Shown: piece after piece, positions 58,624 through 64,000 of the stretch
How positions within the stretch are numbered: position 1 is the first letter of the stretch
Layout: every line of letters begins with the position of its first letter
Assembly (NCBI GenBank): GCA_021464415.1
Contig: CM038469.1
Coordinates: 17,689,901 to 17,753,900 of the forward strand
DNA from: Lonicera japonica
Lineage: Eukaryota; Streptophyta; Magnoliopsida; Dipsacales; Caprifoliaceae
DNA length: 64,000 bases
Direction: 5' to 3'
Position numbers and translations under genes: made by a program
The notes under the pieces: model-generated
Seen by the model: the letters and a program-made list of their open reading frames with translations, nothing else
The model's database searches: none
Told to the model about the DNA's origin: nothing

Positions 58624-60579
58624 AGTATGGCAGGTATGTATAGTAGTTTTGTTATTTTCTTTCTTTTCGTAGTTATTTTCTTTCTTTCTTTTTCGTAATT
58701 TTAGATTTTTGTAGAATATCTATGTGCTAACATACAGCTTTCGCTTAGCCAAGCTGCCGTGAGGTATACCATTTTCTCCCTTATCTTTTATTACATGTCC
58801 TTACATCCATGCTTTAATGCTTAGTTGTTTACATTGAGGACAATGTAGGATTTTAGTTGGGGGAAGGGAGACCTTAGGTCATTTTTTTTCAAAAAGCATG
58901 CATGTTAGTACATTAGTTAGGATTTCCCTGCTTTCATTTTAAAAAAAAAAAATTAAATTTTTTCAAAAATATAAAAAAATATAAGAGGTTGCAAGCCTAA
59001 GTCGCCTGATGGTATCTTTCTTGTTCCCTTTCATTGGGCGACGACGCATTCATGATTAGACTTAGCATGCTTGGTAGCGTTAGATAATCTTAAAAAGGTT
59101 GATTCTTATTATGTTTGAAAAGTTATATGCCGATTTGAATTTACTTGTTCATGTTTATAGACTAGATTGATATACCATAACTGGGAAATGCCTTGTTCAC
59201 AATGAGTGGAGACTATATAGCCTTGTGAGGAGTTGAGCCTTTCTTCCTTATTTGAGAGCTATTAGTTAAAAATTCTGATTCTTTTGAAAACGTTTATTAA
59301 ATTGTCCGAGTCTTTCTACTATCACTCTTATTCAGTTTTAGAGAGGTTCGTCCATGAGATTGCTACTGTCTTATTGTTTAAATCTAGAACTGGCATTAGG
59401 AAAATGACATAGGCCATCTTTCATTAGCCTATTTAGCCTTGGCCTACCCGTTATGTTTTATCTTTAGTAGCCAATTTGAAGCCTGAAGCTTGATTCGTAT
59501 TGATATACCAAATGAATAACTGAGCCCAAATTCCATAACTTACTTACCTTTTTGGCTCATTAGCAGTATGGCTCAAAATCAAAGGCCTGGATTGTATTGA
59601 AATGAATAAAAAAAAAGAATATCTTACTTTGAGAAAAAAAAAGTATGGAGAGAGAAAAGGCAATGAAAAAAAAAACAGATATCAAAAAAATGCCTTAAAA
59701 AAAATAAAGAAAAGCAAGTATATTGGGATGATAATATAGACAGTAAAATTTGGGTATGTATTTGATATAGAGGCTCGCTTATATACCTCTCGAGTTAACT
59801 GAGCTAATGAGTCTTTTGATCCTTCATTTGACCCGTTCATTTCATAACCACTACCCTTAACCCCATTACAACCTAGCAAAGTCCTAATTGATCCCTAAAG
59901 GTTTAGTTTGTGGTTTAAACAATAAAAGGGCAGATATAGCAGTCTCGCTTCTTTAATAATTGAATCTTAATTTAAAAGACTCATATTGTTTCATTTTGAC
60001 GTCTTTCAAAGTAAACATACGTGAGGCACTTGAATTTGCTTACGAACAATCCTTAGCCCGTATGTAGAGTGCTACACCCGCTTCTAGTGATTCATTTGTA
60101 GAGTGTATGCCCAGTGAGAATTGAGTCGAGGCTTAATGATGAACAAGAGCTTTATCCCATGATTGGCATTGACATTGACAAGTTAATATAACTGTCTAAG
60201 TATGAACACTTAAATTCACTTATGTATGCATCTTTTCAATTGTTATCAAGACTTGTACTTTTTTTTTTGAATATCTTTTGCTAATATCTTGCATAAGTCT
60301 TATTGAGTTCTTGCTGAGCTATTTTTGAAAGGACAAACTTTTTAGATACTTTGGCTTGATTTGTCTTGTAATCATGAATTTTGTGGGTAGATTCACTGCA
60401 AACCCTCACGAGACAAAACTCGTCCTACTAGGGGTGACCTAGAGGTTTAAAGGCTTATTGTATACGCTTAATGCAACTGTTTAAGATTATGATTGTATTT
60501 TTGGTCTTTCTTTTCCGTGTTTTTTTAGTTGGCTTGTAATAAAGATCACTTCATTGCTAGAGACTAGCAATACGTTAGT
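58624..60579 (+). other. 3' non-coding region of the Athila-like element
   Basis: Nearly 2 kb without ORFs. GGGGGAAGGGAGA at about 58859-58871 is a second, internal polypurine tract, a feature of some Athila/Tat elements. Purine-rich stretches lie at 59600-59720. A related copy sits at 31340-32735. Confidence 0.65.
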
Positions 60580-60586
60580 TGGGGGA
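60580..60586 (+). other. 3' polypurine tract
   Basis: TGGGGGA immediately before TGTGATTAAGCC, the inferred 3' LTR start. Confidence 0.7.
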
Positions 60587-63285
60587 TGTGATTAAGCCAA
60601 AATATTGCATTTTTATATATATTTAGGTGGCTTAATATGCATAAATTTGATTTTAATTATCCTAAATTGTTAAGAATTGAGCTTTAATCATAAAATAGGA
60701 TAGTATGTTTGTTTCTAGTGCATTATAACCTTTTTACAGGTTAAAAATGAACAAGAACGAATCCAGAAGCAAATTCCCCCAAAGCTAGTCATTGCCGGTC
60801 AAATTCAGAGCTGAATTAAGTTCAAGAAGTGAACCGAAAGCAAATTCCAAGCTCAAGCATGAAGGAAGTTGATGGAAGAGACTAAGAGAAGCCAATAGAG
60901 CAGTCCCAAGCAAAGAAGAGTCATTTGAATCAAACCGAGCAATTTTTGAATGAAGAAGAGATTCACTGCGCGCATTGCCTCTGTTCCGATAATTTCTGGT
61001 ATTTATCCGTGCAGAATTTGAAGAAAATTCCAGAAATAGAAGTTGTAGAGCTCTGAGTTATCTACGCGTAGGAGAAAACCTTGCATCAATCGGAGTTCGG
61101 AGTACAAAGTTATGGCAGAAATACGATCAGTGCACCAGTGGATTGAGTTTGAGCGCGAAAGAATATCTAAATTTATGATGCAGATATTTATCGAGTGGGG
61201 TCCTTAGCCTAGATGGCAAGTGACCAACTCTCTACTCATGCTTAGTCCAGTGTTCGAATCCCGCGGCCAACAAGTTTTAATTATTATTTTTAAGGCCAAC
61301 AAGTTTTAATTATTATTTTTAAGCTGACCCGAGAAGTTAAGGAAGAAGACTTAGTCTCTCGAGCCAATGACTTGATAGACGACAAAGCTATTTTTAGCTT
61401 TTGGATTATTATCTTTTTCTTTTTTTTATTAATTAGTTTAATTTTTGAATTTTGAAAAAAGAATTAAATGTCGATGATATTTTTAGGTTTTAGGTTTAAT
61501 TTTGAGTAAGGGAAGAAGGGCCGTCATTATTATTCTTCGAGTAAAGAAAAACAGTCGTCGTTCTTTTTTCTTTTGAGTAGAGGAGAACAGCCGCCATTAT
61601 TATTCTTCAATAATTCCAAATTTCTTTGCGTAACTAGAGAAAGGGATATTTTCATTTGGTTTATAGCGAGTCCCATTACAGTTCTTCAAGAACAGCGTAA
61701 CTGTAAGTTTTTCTTTTCATTCAATTTTATTTTTAATTTATTTCAATTAATGCTCATTAATGCTTATATGTTGTTAGTTAATTATGTGTTTGAATGTGAT
61801 TGATGATTGAAATCCATGTTTATAATTTTTATTAGATTTTTTTATAGATTCCCGCGTAGAACCCTAAAAAAATATGTGTTTTCTTATTTTAATCGTAACT
61901 TGCTCGTTTCTTGGCCGATTTTGATGATCCACCTATCAAAACGACCGCGATCGAATTTTCTACAAAACCCTATTGTTTTGGGGATCTAAATTCCGAAATT
62001 TCCTGAGGACAGTAGGCGATTTTCGTGACTGCAGTGTGCTATTTTTTTCGAAATTTGTTTAAACCATTTTTATTTATTTATTAATCGTTCCTTAGTATTG
62101 ATTGCTGTGAAATTTTGCGTGATTATTCAATTATATTCCAGAAATATGTTTGCTCAATTTTTGATTGAATTTATCATGCTTTGCTTAATTTTCATCAATA
62201 TGCTAGCGTAATTTAGTAGTTAGGGGTCCGTAGCGAAAGCATGACGGACTAGTGTGAGTATACGATTCAATTGTGATTGTGGCTTGAATTTCTCATTGGT
62301 TATAGGTCAATTAATAAATCTGGAAAATATAGTAACCTTTCATGCGTTAAAAACATGAATTTTTAAGATTTTTTTCTCGATTATTCGACAAAAGAACCGA
62401 AAAATCTCAAATTACAAATTTTTGTACTAAAACTCTAACGAGGCTAAATAGAGGACGGTCCTTATCCTTTATTGAGCTGAGTTAGTTATCCAAGTAATTT
62501 GGGAGTTTTGAGCGCTGTTTTGGTGTCATTCCGGAATTGATACCGAAATAGTGCCAATTTTGGCTTTTAATGACTTTTTAAGAACGGTTTTGACGTATGT
62601 CATGCATACGCATAATCAAATCTTAGAAATAAGTTAAGCTTTTGGATATTTACTAAAATTGATTAAATTTAGTTTGTTTTTGTCACGCACTAGCATTACT
62701 AAGCGAAAATCAATTTTTGTAAAATAAATTATAAGTTCCCTTATTGAAAACTAAATTTCTATGCAGCTTATATGAGTCTTGTCATGCACTTCTCATGATA
62801 TGCTCGTGAATTTTAGTTTTTAATAATTGGTAAGCTAAGGATATTCATTTTTAATAGGAACTCAGGCCTACAGTCATCTCTTGAATCGGTTGGTCATACT
62901 ATCTGTAATGTCATAGCTATGGATACCACTAACGCTCTTTTCCCATTTTATTAGACACTTGTTTTAGTTGCTGCTTATTTTATCCTTGCTTTATTTATTT
63001 ATTTTATTTTTATTTATATTTATTTATATTTATTTTTATAATTATTTATTTATTTTCTTTTAAGTTTTAAATTTAATTTCTTATTCTATTCTTTCCTATT
63101 CTAAAAAATTATTATCTTTTCTTTATTTTATCTTTTCTTTTCTTCTTTCTCCCTCTTGAAAGTTTAGCTAGAATAATAAGATTACCATCCTTCCCTGTGG
63201 TTCGACCTTGGACTTCCAAGTAAATATATTATAACTTGACCGCCTGCACTTGGGTGTATTAATTACGCGTTTCTGAACGTAGTCA
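60587..63285 (+). mobile_element. 3' LTR, about 2.7 kb
   Basis: Starts TGTGATTAAGCC after the polypurine tract and ends GTAGTCA at the satellite border. Its last 603 bp match the partial 5' LTR. Short frames at 61573 and 61807 have no motifs. The great length agrees with the Athila/Tat group. Confidence 0.8.
61196..61325 (+). mobile_element. tRNA-related SINE-like insert in the 3' LTR
   Basis: TAGCCTAGATGGC (A-box-like) and GTTCGAATCCC (B-box) are 44 bases apart as in a tRNA. A tandem GGCCAACAAGTTTTAATTATT duplication follows. No cloverleaf closes well, so it is a SINE or tRNA relic and not a working tRNA. Confidence 0.5.
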
Positions 63286-64000
63286 ATTCATAAAAGTTCA
63301 AAAACGACAAAGTGGACATGTAGCGCGTGTTGAAACCATCATAGGCGTTCCGAATTGGAATTTTAAAAACTTTGAGTGATTGTCATTCAAGATGAAGCCT
63401 TTTGATGGGAGAATGACCCGAAAAAACACACTGTGGGCGTAATGATCTGCAATGGAATTCTAAATTCATAAAAGTTCAAAAATGACAAAGTGGACATGTA
63501 GCGCGTGTTGAACCCATCATAGGCGTTCCGATTTGGAATTTTAAAAACTTTGATTGATTGTCATTCAAGATGAAGTCTTTTGATGGGAGAAAGTTGCGAA
63601 AAAAACACTTTTTGGGCGTAATGATTTACAACGGAATTCTAAACTCATAAAAGGTCAAAAATGACAAAGTCGACAAGTAGCACGTGTTCCACCCATCATA
63701 GACGTTCCGAATTGGAATTTCAAAAACTTTGAGTGATTCTCATTCAAAATGAACCCTTTTGATGGGAGAATGACGCGAAAAAACACTCTGTGGGCGTAAT
63801 GATCTGCAACGAAATTCTAAATTCATAAATGTTCAAAAAGGACAAAGTGGATATGTAGCGCGTGTTGAACCCACAGGCGTTCCGAATTGGAATTTTAAAA
63901 ACTTTGAGTGATTGTCATTCAAGATGAAGCCTTTTGATGGGAGAAACTCGCGAAAAAAACACTTTATGGGCGTAATGATCTACAACGTAATTCTAAACCC
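63286..64000. repeat. Satellite DNA, units of about 178 bp
   Basis: Four units start at about 63286, 63464, 63643 and 63821, each with a TCATAAAAGTTCAAAAA-type start, GTAGCGCGTGTTG, GGCGTTCCGAATTGG and TTTTGATGGGAGAA. The array continues past the window. The period is in the range of plant centromeric satellites. Confidence 0.92.

Larger units (their letters stand above)
50855..63285 (+). mobile_element. Athila/Tat-like Ty3/gypsy retrotransposon, 5' LTR truncated
   Basis: Order: partial 5' LTR, tRNA-Asp primer site, gag-protease, pol (RT-RNase H-integrase), an extra ORF, long 3' non-coding region, polypurine tract, full 3' LTR. The primer site, FMDD-type RT and DLG-type protease fit the Athila/Tat group. 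The LTR pieces differ by about five substitutions and two small length changes over 583-603 bp, so insertion is comparatively recent. The gag-pro stop and pol frame change make autonomous activity unlikely. Confidence 0.88.

Overview
The window is nuclear DNA of a flowering plant, almost certainly a eudicot. It is AT-rich, contains no operon-like gene packing, and is filled with plant transposable elements: Ty3/gypsy elements, hAT, Stowaway and Tourist-type DNA elements, a Cassandra-type 5S-bearing LTR, and an integrated plant pararetrovirus. I see no complete ordinary host gene. The host coding sequence that can be recognised is a set of broken fragments of large housekeeping genes.

Layout. 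(1) 1-7.5 kb: wreckage of Ty3/gypsy retrotransposons, a truncated hAT transposon on the minus strand, two short hAT-type elements with recognisable 8-bp target duplications, and a long hairpin. (2) 8.22-15.78 kb: an endogenous caulimovirid on the minus strand. It has a 1,729-codon open polyprotein (movement, coat, protease, reverse transcriptase, RNase H) and a second ORF that overlaps it by ATGA and is broken by one TAG. A near-identical 313-bp direct repeat lies at each end; one repeat edge abuts the putative tRNA-Met primer site. (3) 15.8-26 kb: AT-rich, gene-poor DNA with two more tails of the Ty3/gypsy family seen at the left edge, a microsatellite, a Tourist-like element and two leader-like stretches. 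(4) 27-42 kb: plus-strand exon fragments resembling Pumilio, DCAF1/VprBP, clathrin heavy chain and midasin. They keep introns and splice sites but carry stops, frameshifts and deletions, and part of the region is tandemly duplicated. (5) 43.9-50.85 kb: a complex tandem array with a roughly 1.75-kb higher-order period, interrupted by a Cassandra-like solo LTR with a perfect 5-bp target duplication. (6) 50.86-63.29 kb: an Athila/Tat-like Ty3/gypsy element with a truncated 5' LTR, tRNA-Asp primer site, gag-protease (one stop), pol (a frame change at a C7 run), an unusual acidic third ORF, a long 3' non-coding region and a 2.7-kb 3' LTR. (7) 63.29-64 kb: a satellite with about 178-bp units.

The combination of an Athila-like element beside a ~178-bp satellite, nested elements and shuffled gene fragments suggests pericentromeric heterochromatin (inference). 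All similarities were judged by eye from motifs and recalled family features; no database search was run.
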